From Limnephilus marmoratus (lineage: Eukaryota > Arthropoda > Insecta > Trichoptera > Limnephilidae), in contig OU862909.1 of the NCBI GenBank assembly GCA_917880885.1, positions 34,222,405 to 34,286,404 of the forward strand: a stretch of DNA of 64,000 nucleotides, given 5' to 3'. The position numbers and the translations under genes were made by a program. This document shows, piece after piece, positions 12,985 through 22,975 of this stretch (positions are counted from its first letter, which is position 1; every line of letters starts with the position of its first letter). The notes beneath the pieces were generated by a model. It made no database searches. It saw only the letters and a list, made by a program, of their open reading frames with translations, and was not told where the DNA came from.

Positions 12985-13410
12985 TTTTTTTTTTTTTTTT
13001 TTTACAGTGAATACCGCACAAGAATCTCAACTGCTCCCGTCTGGAGCCAGTGAGACTATGGCATCCCCAATTAGAGTATGTTGTGAGGCTGAAGGTAGTG
13101 GGGAGGGGAAGGAGGTGGGGAAGAGGAAGGTTGGGAAGTACCTGGCTATTCAGATCTGGTCACCAAACACGGCTAAAGCCATTTTCAAGCAACGTTTCAA
13201 TTCTGAATGGTGGTCTTACACCAGGGCGATACTGATAGTATCTTCCACTCTGGAACATGCCGCAAATATACCATATATTATTTTAAATCAATTGATTGTG
13301 AAATAACACAAATTAATCAAATACAATTTATTTGCGCATGCCGGGTTCGAACCCGCGACCTCCGGACTGTGAGTCAAGTGTCTTATCCACTGGACTACGG
13401 AGGTCGTGGA
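12985..13410 (-). mobile_element. SINE-2, full length, inserted in repeat L
   Basis: tRNA-derived SINE on the minus strand. The head at 13406-13335 has a B box GGTTCGAACCC and an A-box-like TAGTCCAGTGG. A body of about 330 bp follows and a poly(A) tail (T run 12986-13005 on +). Other copies are at 22745-22975, 44990-45343 and 62168-62524. The body is not coding; apparent ORFs across it are by-products. About 190 bp of repeat L seem to be missing at the insertion point compared with the copy at 61 kb. Confidence 0.85.
13335..13406 (-). other. tRNA-like head of SINE-2
   Basis: Internal RNA polymerase III promoter elements: B box GGTTCGAACCC at 13343-13353 (reverse) and an A-box-like TAGTCCAGTGG near 13395. 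The acceptor and anticodon stems do not form a proper tRNA cloverleaf, so this is a SINE head and not a functional tRNA. Confidence 0.75.
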
Positions 13411-13411
13411 T

Positions 13412-13520
13412 TCGTCGTCGACGAAATGTGGATTTTCGTCCGCTGGCTGGTTAAACGCTTTAAAGATATTTATTGCACATTTATGACTAACATTCAATTT
13501 GTTAAGGGGGGTACATTCCA
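13412..13520 (+). repeat. Repeat L, right-end part of copy 1
   Basis: From CGACGAAATGTGGATTTTCG onward it matches the copies at 61705 and 31830 (CGCTGGCTGGTT box). It rejoins repeat L after the SINE-2 insertion. Confidence 0.75.
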
Positions 13521-14104
13521 ATAGATGTACAAATACAAATATATTGAAACGATTTCATCTGCCCCAGGAATGTGAATATTGTGAATTCCCAACAGAGATG
13601 TGAGATATATGGCAATCTGATTTTTTGTTGTACAATTTCCTGCTACTTGCTTAACCTTTCAGGGGTCGCATCTTTCCATATTATATTTAGAAAGCAGACT
13701 CTTCATTAAATGACCCGTAGAAAGTATTTATTTCATCGTTTTCAAACATTGCTGAGCCAAGAAAAACGTTTGCGGTTATAATCATAAGTTTAGCATCAGT
13801 AATAACAGTATTCCAAATATTGTGTATTTAGTAGTTGGGAAGTTTCGTGAATTTGCTGACACAATTATCGTTTGTGCGTGGCCCTTGAAGGTGTTCAGCA
13901 AACTCAATATGGTATCTCCTTTGATACTGTTTGGTTTATTATGATTGGTAATTATATTTATCAGGGATTGAAGGTTTGAGAAGTAATCATACTGAACATT
14001 ACAATTCTTTAGCTAGAGAGCAAGAGAGGGAAAGTAAAGAGTAAACAATACGTTCAGGGCGCCTAGCAAAATCTTGCATTTTTATGTTCATCCACAAAAC
14101 ACTG

Positions 14105-14555
14105 GTTAAATTGGTGAAAAATAGCCTTTCGAAATATCCCGGAGTACGCCTCTCAAATCTAGAATCCCAAGTATATATGTCACATAGAAAGGATTGAGAA
14201 AGTGCAAAACCGATTTTTACGATACCTTGATTTTCGGAGCTATCGTCCTCATCTGAGCCATGTACTTCAGGATATCGTCTTTGGAAAGTCGAAGAAATTT
14301 GGCAGATGTACTATTTTTACAAAAAATAGCCAACTCTGTGATAGATTGCCCGGAATTACTAGAAAGAATTCAACTAAGAGTGCCCGTCAGACAAACCAGA
14401 CAAAACCACGCATTAAACATTCCTCAATGCAACACCTACTCTAAACAAAATACATTCATTCACCGCGCTTCACACGTCCTTAACATTTTATACAGTGAAT
14501 TCGACTTATTTAACACAGTACCTAACATTTTTAAACCTACAATGAATAAATAACA
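14105..14555 (+). mobile_element. Jockey-like LINE C-terminus, frameshifted
   Basis: Begins in one frame with RIEKVQNRFLRYLDFRSYRP, the conserved block after the RT domain, preceded by QIWNPKY. After a frameshift near 14265-14290 it continues in another frame as SLESRRNLADVLFLQKI and ends at a stop after TMNK (14553). The same order of motifs is seen at 47251-47766. It is 5'-truncated with no RT catalytic motifs left. Confidence 0.75.
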
Positions 14556-15174
14556 TTTACACATACATACTACTATTTACACAGAATAGATCCATCCCTT
14601 TCCCCTCCCTTCCACCAAATCATCCACATAACCTAATTGAACTTTTTTTCTTCATACCTACTCACTAAATAATTTAATATACGTCAGTAAAAACCTATTA
14701 TTGGTTAAATATTTACACACATTTCATCAAACATTATTAATTATTATAACTGTTGGTTTTCCAAATAAAATAAAACAATAAAATACTAGTTTTAGAGCTT
14801 ACCAATATATGGCATACAGCCATCCAGATATAGTTAAAGAAGTTACCCATAGCAGGCACACATCCATAATGTACGGATTAAGACTTTAATAAATACTATT
14901 GCAACCTCAAGAAGGAGCCCCGTAATGATTTCTACCGCCTGCTAAATAAGCCATCAGAGCTCAATGTTATCTATCACAAATAAAATCCAAAGTGTTTTGA
15001 TGACACCGGAGTTTTATTTAAAAACTTGTGAGACATTCCGCAGTTATAAAATTTACTTAGTCGAAAAATCCGTTTGATTAATTGACGGATCAAAACAAAA
15101 TGCAATCTTTAGAACAAAGATATCAGATAAGAATGTAATGAGTCTAGTTTTTGCACTGATAATTCGTGGTGGAA

Positions 15175-15345
15175 TTCCATTGTATTAGAATTTGAAATTA
15201 TAACACTTTTGTACTTTCTTCCACTAATTTATATTTTACCAGGACCGGTTTCATCCTATTACGGACATTTTCAGACTGGTGGACCAGTATAAATTAGTGT
15301 AAGAAAGTACAAAAGTGTTTTAATTTCAAATTCTAAGATAAGAAT
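15175..15345. mobile_element. Foldback element with degenerate hammerhead core
   Basis: Arms of about 60 bp: TTAGAATTTGAAATT..AACACTTTTGTACTTTC at the left and its inverse at the right. On the minus strand the centre has ACCAG-U-CUGAAAA (15280-15268), a stem II GUCC/GGAU, GAAAC (15252-15248), CGGUC and CUGGU. ACCAG can pair with CUGGU as stem I, and ACCGGU is self-complementary as stem III. The conserved G8 is A here (CUGAAAA instead of CUGANGA), so it is probably inactive. Confidence 0.65.
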
Positions 15346-15799
15346 GTCGCATTAAAAGGTCCTGAAAAGTGCAGTGCACATTATACGCGCCAAATGAATC
15401 CCAACATTTCAACACCTTTGATATTTGCTTCATCATCAAATTGCATCATCGTGAAAATTACTCGTTCTGTACTTGATTTGCCAGCTTTCCTGTTTCCCCC
15501 TTCCCCTACAGATATATCCTTTAGATTCACGTTCAATCTCTTTCACCCCTAAAACACCTCCACAGGATCCCCGAAGAATCCACTTCCAAGAATTCAGGAT
15601 CTTTTTTTGTGTTATTATACAAAACGATAAATTGTTTAAATTTTTGTGTTTCTCAGATATTTTACAGCATTTTCAAATTCCTAACGATTTTTTAAGAAAA
15701 TTAATTTCAATAGCGGTTGAACTTACGGAGAAATGGGTTTGCAACGACTGCTCAACCGTGTTTGTTCAACTCAAGCCAGCGATATCTACGTTTTATGGC

Positions 15800-15970
15800 T
15801 TTGCTCACTCAATTCTGTGCCGTGAAATTCCGAGTCGCCGACTACCGACCCGGTGTTTGCACGGTGCACATCAACCTCCTGAAGGAGGCGCCGAGTCAAA
15901 AGCCCGGGGTAGAATTCGACATAGCGCACTTTGATCATCTTGTTACGTTTGAGTTACATGAAATGAATTT
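15800..15970 (+). other. GC-rich coding-like patch (unassigned)
   Basis: One frame, starting near 15800, reads CAVKFRVADYRPGVCTVHIN then LLKEAPSQKPGVEFDIAHFD with balanced codons and about 57% GC, unlike the surroundings. The TVHINLLKE core resembles the end of LTR-retrotransposon integrases, which often finish with (V/C)HINLLK. It could instead be an exon: a donor CGGG|GTAGAA lies at 15907. However, its phase does not fit the TM1 exon of the receptor. No neighbouring integrase motifs were found. Confidence 0.25.
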
Positions 15971-16164
15971 TCCAAGAAATGCGTCGCGCATGAATTACTA
16001 TATTTGCGCCATTTTTATCACGTAAAAGAGTTATTTTGGAAAAAATTGTTAGTGTATCTGGTATTTTAAAGTAGAAATTGAAGTTCAAAGCAACATTGCT
16101 ATGAATTTTGATTGCTCTTGGAAGATCTCTCTCATCTATCTTTGCCCCTTGTACAGTGTTATTT

Positions 16165-16395
16165 AATTTACTTTATTTCCAAACAGAAGGCCCTGGCGAA
16201 AATAATCCCCCTCAGGGCCTGTCTCGTCTTTGGGGATGCTGTGTGGAGAGAATTTTTGATGAATGGAAGTAAATGAAGTTCAAGAGATGAAAAATGTATG
16301 ATGGGTGGGTAGGAATCTCATGGTCAGTATTTCGAGGTGTGACGGAGGTATGCATCCGCATCCCTCCCTCTGCGGTGTAAGGCGACTGGTACTCT
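16165..16395 (-). mobile_element. SINE-1, diverged copy
   Basis: Minus-strand copy. The 3' part (GCCTGTCTCGTCTTTGGGGA reversed, with GGATGCTGTGTGGAG) and the body (GTGGGTAGGAATCTCATGGT) match the other SINE-1 copies, but it is diverged and lacks the GC-rich head. Confidence 0.7.
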
Positions 16396-17732
16396 TGTGT
16401 GGTATTCACTTAACAATAAATTAGAATAAAAAAAACTTTATTTTGTGCGGTAATTAATAATAAAAAAATATTAATTTTTTTTTGAAGCCGTTGGTACTCT
16501 TGTGCGGTATTCACTTAACAATACACGATATCATACGTCAAGCCATTACGAAGTTTGCCACTTCAATAAGTATTAAAGATATTGGACTAACCACCCGCGC
16601 GGTGCAACTACAAACGTGCCACCAGATCACAAGTTTATAATTTACGTTTACTTTCCACGGCGGATTCACTTGAATGCCTTACCATGTCAGTGCATTGATT
16701 AACCCTCTGAGAGATCTGTTAGTAAATTTGAATAACAAAAGTTGCATGATTAAACCAATTAACTCGGCCGCTGATTCAGAGTTTCATTCCCAAGTTACAA
16801 CGACCCTTCTATTTTTCTCGTAAAATAGTGGATGTCTGATTATTCTGGATATATATATCTTGATATCCAGTGTCCAGGAGTTGTGGAAACATTTTTATTA
16901 TGGTTGTTTTTTTTTTCATTTACTAGCTTCTTAAATGCCTTGAAGAGGTGAATGATTTAAATTTATTGAATTTAAAGTTAATGTTATTTATATAAATAGA
17001 ACGGCGTCATTTGCAATTTTTACCACATGTGGGCATTTTAAAATGTTACCTGGCTTTGAGGTCTTGTGTTTCGTCGGTAGGGAAAAATTGTTATCTATAA
17101 ACCCTACTTAAATGGCATGTTTTGCATAGCATCGACATCAGCAATTATCAGCATCTGAAGCCTGGGGGCCATATTATATACATACGTGTCTATTTGCGTT
17201 ATGTTGGGAGTGGGATGGAGGCGGTCATGTCCTTTTTTATTTGGATTTCTTCCGCATTTGCCTTCGGGAATGAGGAAACCATATTATGGTTGTTACCGAT
17301 GAGGGCAGCTGTGGTGATACCTGAGCCACAAATATTGGTTCGCACGTATCACATCGGTGGATATAAAAAAAGAGTTTTTTCGAGACGTATAAAACTTTAT
17401 GATTTAATATTTGTGTGAGATATTTCAAACGATCCTGGCCTTCGCCATTCGTGATACAAAAATAGAGTATTTTAATGAGGTTTTGTAAATATCTCTTGAG
17501 CATAATATTATGCTTTTTTTTTTTCAAACATTTATCTATTTGATTTTTAAGTCGCTAGCAGACTGCAGCCGTTACAGTAACTTTTTTGTTGCTTTTCTTT
17601 TTTCGGAATTTTTTTTCAAATATTTTCGAAACCTCACAAAAAAATTCTCCCATCTGTCATCACGGTTCACTCAGCCGAGTAACCAAACAAACCCTTACCC
17701 CAACCTTATATTTTTCTAACCATATATATTTT

Positions 17733-18245
17733 TTTACATTTACTTCATACAGGAAGCCCAGCGGAAAATAATTTCCCTCAAGGCCTACATGTTGTAGGAA
17801 GGAGGTAACACAGAGACCGGCAAATCGGCCGAGCTGTTGAACACAAGAACGAGTTGAAGAAGCGACCCGTTCTCATGAACAAATGTCAACCGTGTACATA
17901 TGTTGGGCACACGTTTGGCGTGTTTCGCGTCTATGCACCGGTGCCGAAGGGATCAATGAGTTCCTCGGAGCATCTTCCATTGAAATACCGGTAGAACAAG
18001 GATAGCATTCCCACCCGACGCCTATGCTATAAAGATTACAATCCGTCTGTTAAGATGGGAGAATCTATCAAACGGACCGCCCGTTTCTGCAGAGAGTCGA
18101 GGGTATTTTTCAGGTATTTTGGAGTTCCAGACCAGAGGTGGCTGCCAAATTCAACCGTGGGGCACACTTGAGATTTGTATAGGGTTAGCAGTTGTATACT
18201 ATTGAAGTATCTGCGGGCCCTGTACCGTACGCCCAGATGAATATC
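17733..18245 (-). mobile_element. LINE-A 3' end (Jockey-like), broken
   Basis: Minus-strand remnant closely similar to 40905-41500. It encodes the same RT C-terminal region (order: RRYFNS, LLTLYKSQVRP, FGSHLW, VQKRA, RLIDS, MLSLFYRYY) with several frameshifts, so no long ORF is left. Its 3' end (17733-17790) is the sequence that also ends SINE-1. The 5' end is truncated near 18245. Confidence 0.75.
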
Positions 18246-18411
18246 AAATACCTACTTTATGATATTTTAAGTTGAAAAAAAAAATCATTCACAAAGTTGT
18301 ATTCCAAATAAATACAGTACGTCCCTTAATACCCAAAACAAAGCAACTGTTTTGTAAACACACAACTGTAAAGTTCATAATCTTAGCTATGAAACAGAAA
18401 ATCTGTTTTCT

Positions 18412-18548
18412 GGCCCCCTAACACGGCCGATCGATAAGGATTGATTGTGAACTGTTACTTATTTGTTGGCGCAGTCGTACTAGGGAACGATGAGAAGTTT
18501 CCGAAAGTTATCCTGTCAATCCTCATCGATCGACTGTGCTAGGGGGCC
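18412..18548. mobile_element. MITE, 137 bp
   Basis: Inverted ends GGCCCCCTA at the left and TAGGGGGCC at the right. The mirrored subterminal block (CGATCGATAAGGATTGA and TCAATCCTCATCGATCG) gives arms of about 33 bp with few mismatches. No ORF and no obvious target duplication. Confidence 0.65.
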
Positions 18549-18808
18549 TGATCCTGCAAAAACTCTTACGCAGTCAGCTAACGTCATGAAATTTGAAATT
18601 ATTTTCCTGGACGACATTTATATCTCAATGCATTCCACCACGAGATACCCACATATGAAGATACAAATAAATTACTGTAATCCCGGGTGGTAAATCTATA
18701 TTTTATGAATTAGCATCCTCCCAAAACACCCATTGTTGTGTCAATGGTGTCAAAAGAGAAAATGTAACTAAAATTTCGAACACGTTAAACTAGAAAAAGT
18801 TGTGTACT

Positions 18809-19350
18809 ATAATATCTGTAGCGGTATGGCAAAACTTGATATGTCCATCTTGCCTAATTTTTCAGTAGAGGATTTTGAAAGTTTGAAAGGCCCTCTAAAT
18901 TCTTGAAATTTTCTAAGTGAATTGTCAATGTTTTTTTCAACTTACTAAATTACATGTGCAATGAAATTTATTAATATCGTTCAACCGGTATTAGCTAATT
19001 GTTTAGTGAATACCTTTTTTTTATGATCGTCTTCAAAACAGTAGACATATCACGTTTCGCTAACCCAAAAACACAAAGTAAATGGACATATCAAATAAAA
19101 AATGTGACATATCACCAAATGCCTACCCATAGTCACATATGTAACATATCAAGTTCTGCCGTATCTAATAAGTACCGCAGCTGACATATCATATAATTCC
19201 ATTTCATTTTTAACGGTTTTACCTTCACCACAGACATATCAACTTCTGCCAACTTGAAGAAATGTTATTAAATTACATATCAAGCCCATAATCTGATTTT
19301 GCCAAAAATCGGACATATCAAGTTTTGCCATACCGCTACAGATATTATCT
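18809..19350. mobile_element. MITE with about 38-bp TIRs and internal copies of the terminal motif
   Basis: The left end ATAATATCTGTAGCGG continues with TATGGCAAAACTTGATATGT; the right end is the reverse complement of both. Inside, the motif GACATATCA followed by AGTTTTGCC-like sequence recurs at about 19042, 19085, 19108, 19145, 19183 and 19232, nearly all in the orientation of the right end. The interior is AT-rich without an ORF. Confidence 0.75.
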
Positions 19351-21249
19351 ACATGAATACATGAAATAAGAAAATGCAATTAGCAATGATCTGTAAGGTA
19401 TGTGATATCTCTTAAAGGTCCGAAATATTTTCGTACAGGTTCTCATACAAGATTCGAGGCAAAATACCTTCCAATTGAATTGGGCTAAAACGGCATAATG
19501 CCGAACCGCGGATTCCGAATTTGTTCCTGGATAATTCATATTTTGCAGGGCGTCCCGGATATACGGGGCTAACGACTAATCTACCTGCCGCCCTGCTACC
19601 TACTCGTACAACTAAACTGCCTGCTACCCTCGATGCAAGCAATCAAGACGCGAGGAATCTCATTAAATAGGAACAACCCCCTCAATAATAGTACGAAACA
19701 ATAGAAAATCTACGGGAAGGCTGATAATTTTTTTATTTAATTTTTGTTTTTATTCATCTTTATTAATTCTAGACCACAATTAGTGATGTGCTACGTCTTT
19801 CTCGCTAGAAAATCCTGTATAGCGAGCATGCGCAATGTAAAACATGATAGTTTATTATAAAAATACAAATAACTACACAGTAAACTACGAGTAGGTACAT
19901 TATATTGATAATAATTTTAGATGACCGGGGGAGTCATAAATCACATAAAAGAAAAAAATCTAATGATAAATTGTTGATGTCAAAACAGCCCTGATCCAAA
20001 CATCTTGAATTTTTACGACTTTTGAAATGTTAGGTCTTTACATTTGAAATTGGCGTTTTGCCGTATTGGCAACTTTGATCTCAAATATCTTCTCTTTGGT
20101 TCCAAAAAATTCCAAATTCAAATTTATACAGCTATTTACTCATGTATTTGTGTTTCGAAAATTATAATTCATTTGTTTTTTCCTTAATTGTTTTTTTTTC
20201 TTTGCGTCACTTAGTTGTGACTTTTTTTTGTGTCGTTCGTTACCGTCATACTCTGATTAAATAAATATATTTAAAAAAAATCGACTCTATGTTCCTCCCA
20301 TACAAACGCCAATTTCATATGTAAGGACCTCATATTACTTTTTCTGATACAATTAATTCTCTATTTTCTATTCTCCACATGATGCTTTTCTGCATTGCAT
20401 CATATTCACACAACAATTTTCATAAATTAGCGCCTGCCCGGGAGGTTGCTGGTATGAATTGAGTATACAGTGCATGGTTTTTTTTCGGTTATTTTGTAAG
20501 ACAGGCAAAAAATTATTAGTAGATAAAATCTCGACGAATAATCCTGAGCGTGGAAGTCAATATTGTAGAAGGTCTATAAAATCAATGAAATAGAAAGACC
20601 GGTATGCGCGTTACTTGCCAATATTTTGACTACCAACCATAATAATAAATTATTTTCATGGTTACCTCCCTTAAAACTTTAACTTCAACAAGTTGTCATA
20701 ATATTATATCTTGGTAATGGTATATTAAAGTTATCCTCGGGAAGAAAGCCTGCATTCTTGGGGTCGAAGTATACGTTTACGGCAAACAAATACAAACAAG
20801 GGCTGTTTAAGAGTCAACGTTTTCATAAGACTATCACTGGGGTGTAAAAGTTTTATGTGTGTTAACACTTAGCAGATATTGATTCTCGGAATATATTTGA
20901 GCTATGGCGGTGGTTAAAGGAAGCGCTGTTTTTTAACCGATACTAAATAAATAATGCAATGTTTACTGATTGAGTTCAACGATAATAATAATGGCTTGTA
21001 GATGTTTGTTCGCAAGCACGTTTTTGGAGAAACAAAAAAATACACTTCTACAATACTTTCTTTGCGCATTCGGGAGCACCTCTATTGTAGATATTGTGAA
21101 CACCAAAAGAATATATATTTTATAAGTTTGTTCTTTAGTTATTTCCTTTTTCAACCACCTGTATAGATCAGTTCATACCGACGTATACTTTTACTGGGTT
21201 CCTTCTATAGGTAAAGATCATATGGTATTCAATAATTAATCCTTGAAGC

Positions 21250-21460
21250 AAGCGGATGGGTTTATGTTCTCAGGAAATAGGATGGCGAAAGATGGGAAGT
21301 CTTATAAGGACATTCACAAAAGAGTGAATGCAATGTAGTAGTCGATAATAAGAAGTTGTCAATGGAAGCAAAGCTAGCAGTCCATAATTGAATTTGTTGC
21401 TACCTAGTCTGATGTCTGGCAGAAAGAAGGACGAAAGTAGATGAAATGGAGATTAAATTA
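21250..21460 (+). mobile_element. RTE-like LINE fragment
   Basis: Reads MFSGNRMAKDGKSYKDIHKR then VNA, followed after a frameshift by NKKLSMEAKLAVHN. This is the pattern after the RT domain in RTE-type LINEs (LG......G....DI..RI.AG, then K..LS...K..VH). No catalytic motifs; both ends truncated. Confidence 0.55.
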
Positions 21461-21499
21461 CTTCCCTGAGTGATAAAACCATAAATATAGGTGTGCAAT

Positions 21500-21715
21500 A
21501 TATGCAATATATGCAACCTCAACAAGGAATGGAATCTCAACAAGGTGCGACATAAAACGTGTCTGTAGGGTCGAGTGGTGTGTAATACAAATTACATCAT
21601 TAGCAAACAGCGGTATTTCGACAGTCTGAAGTATAAAATGCTGATTGTCATTATTGAATAGAACGAATAAGAGAGGTCCCAGATGCGTCCCTTGAAGGAC
21701 ACCGTTAATTAATAT
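21500..21715 (-). mobile_element. Jockey-like RT fragment adjoining the TM1 exon
   Basis: The minus strand is open from about 21715 to 21500. It reads INGVLQGTHLGPLLFVLF (RT motif B, GVPQGS.LGPLLF) followed by PLFANDVICI, the motif C box with FADD changed to FAND. It lies about 40 bp upstream of the TM1-exon acceptor and is antisense to the host gene. The fragment covers only the middle of the RT palm. Confidence 0.7.
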
Positions 21716-21753
21716 AACGCGTGATTAATAATTTCAATGTTTCTTTGTTCCAG

Positions 21754-21916
21754 ATGCACTCCGTGCCCGGCCGCGTGCGAGAGTTGCACAAGTGGGGGTG
21801 CGTGCGGCGTGCGGCGCAACGCGCTCATGCGGGGCGCGCTTCTGGCCTCGCAGGGCGCGTGCATGGCTGTTACCGTCATGCTGGCCGTAATCGTGTTCAA
21901 ACAGCGCAAGTGCAAG
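21754..21916 (+). CDS. GPR158/179-like class C GPCR, exon with Cys-rich linker and TM1
   Basis: Internal exon of a receptor resembling GPR158/GPR179, orphan class C GPCRs of the plasma membrane. The acceptor is a pyrimidine stretch ending in CAG (21751-21753) and the donor is AAG|GTAAGC at 21917. The first base completes a codon from the previous exon; 54 codons follow and the exon ends on a codon boundary. It encodes a cysteine-rich segment of the form CTPCPAACESC, as in the linker between ectodomain and TM1, then TM1 (around ASQGACMAVTVMLAVIVF) and a basic KQRKCK loop. It is about 65% GC in AT-rich surroundings. The upstream exon, which must end after two bases of a codon, was not found. 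The family assignment rests on motif memory, mainly the fit of this exon with the next two; no alignment was run. Confidence 0.85.
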
Positions 21917-22116
21917 GTAAGCAGTCAATGAAAAAAATGGCCACAACACGAGAAAAACCATTTGTTTATATGTGTATCAGTGTTTTAATTTATCCCCAAT
22001 TTTGGGGAAAATTTTGGAAGGGGTAAAAATAAATGGGTTTTTTCAATACATATTCAGATCCAAACAATTAATGTGTTTATGAAGCTTAATATACATACAT
22101 ATGTGGCTTTTTACAG

Positions 22117-22449
22117 TTCAATGGTAACTCAACAAGCAAACCAAGCAATTTTAATATCCCTTTGAAAGGTCATTAATGCCCACGTCAAACCGCCCTATAT
22201 GCGCGCTATACTTTCGTGGCTTGGCTTATTTCAGCATATCGCTCGCCGTATATCCGTAAATTCCCATTGGGAAGGTATGACGAGCGATATGCTGAAATAG
22301 GCCAGGCCCAAAACTTTATAGCGTAGTCTGATAGACGAACATAAAAAATAGCTCATAAATCATAATCTATTTAACCCAGTTTTTTTCATTACATTTAATG
22401 ACTTTCAAAGGATTGATGAAGTGTCACTTTGTTGAGTTTTCCGGTCCCA
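22117..22449. mobile_element. MITE-A copy, interrupted by a foldback
   Basis: The left half has GGTAACTCAACAAGCAAACC and CCCTTTGAAAGGTCATTAAT; the right half has TAATGACTTTCAAAGG and GTTGAGTTTTCCGGTCC. These mirror the termini of the copies at 25577-25780 and 27739-28352. The foldback at 22206-22322 sits in the middle. Confidence 0.65.
22206..22322. mobile_element. Small foldback element, 117 bp
   Basis: Arms share a perfect core of 19 bp (TATTTCAGCATATCGCTCG and its inverse) and extend with mismatches outward (CTATACTTTCGTGGC against CTATAAAGTTTTGGG). The spacer is about 25 bp. A transcript could form a long hairpin. Confidence 0.7.
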
Positions 22450-22744
22450 GAGAAAGCCATAGTATCCTCAATATAGTATTTGTTTGTTTTTTGTTTTTCT
22501 TTTGTACATTGAGAAGCTGAAACAGCTAACAGCAACGTAACAATAATCATAGAAGAGAACTTGCTAAAAGTTGTTGTAAGAACTTGTGGAAAAGAAAAAC
22601 TTAAAATTAACATGGAGTTCTACAAATTAAACCTGATAAGCATAAGTTTTATATTATTTTTGCGTTGAGCCAATACTAAACTGTAATAAGTTACAGATAT
22701 CAACATACAAGGTTAGTGTCAGATTGCTATTTTTTGTGATATAT

Positions 22745-22975
22745 GTGAAAGATACTCTCAGTATCGCCCTAGTGTAAGACCACTATTCAGAATTGAAACG
22801 TTGCTTAATATGGTTTTAGCCGTGTTTGGTGACCAGATCTGAATAGCCAGGTACTTTCCCACCTTCCTCTTCCCCGTCTCCTTTTCCTCCCTACTACCTT
22901 CAGTCTCACAACATACCCCAATTGGGGATCCCGTCTGGGGTCTTACTGAGAATCTTGTGAAGCATTCACATAAAC
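22745..22975 (+). mobile_element. SINE-2, truncated at both ends
   Basis: Matches the body of SINE-2 from the CAGTATCGCCCTAGTGTAAG box through GACCAGATCTGAATAGCCAG to the CCAATTGGGGAT box. It has a small deletion near the 3' end and lacks the tRNA-like head and the poly(A). Confidence 0.85.

Larger units (their letters stand above)
1..21753. other. Upstream intron or 5' flanking DNA without a recognised exon
   Basis: No exon of the receptor ectodomain was identified. A GC-rich coding-like patch at 15800-15970 is listed separately. Outside the repeats annotated here I recognise nothing in 560-2540, 2760-3075, 3170-3755, 4350-6370, 6970-8245, 8505-9240, 9780-11465, 13530-14100, 14560-15170, 16400-17730 and 19350-21245; these are AT-rich, with frequent stops in all frames. 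Confidence 0.6.

Noticed and set aside
13007..13306. 99-codon ORF MNTAQESQLLPSGASETM...
   Set aside because: It lies entirely in SINE-2; the other copies break the frame.
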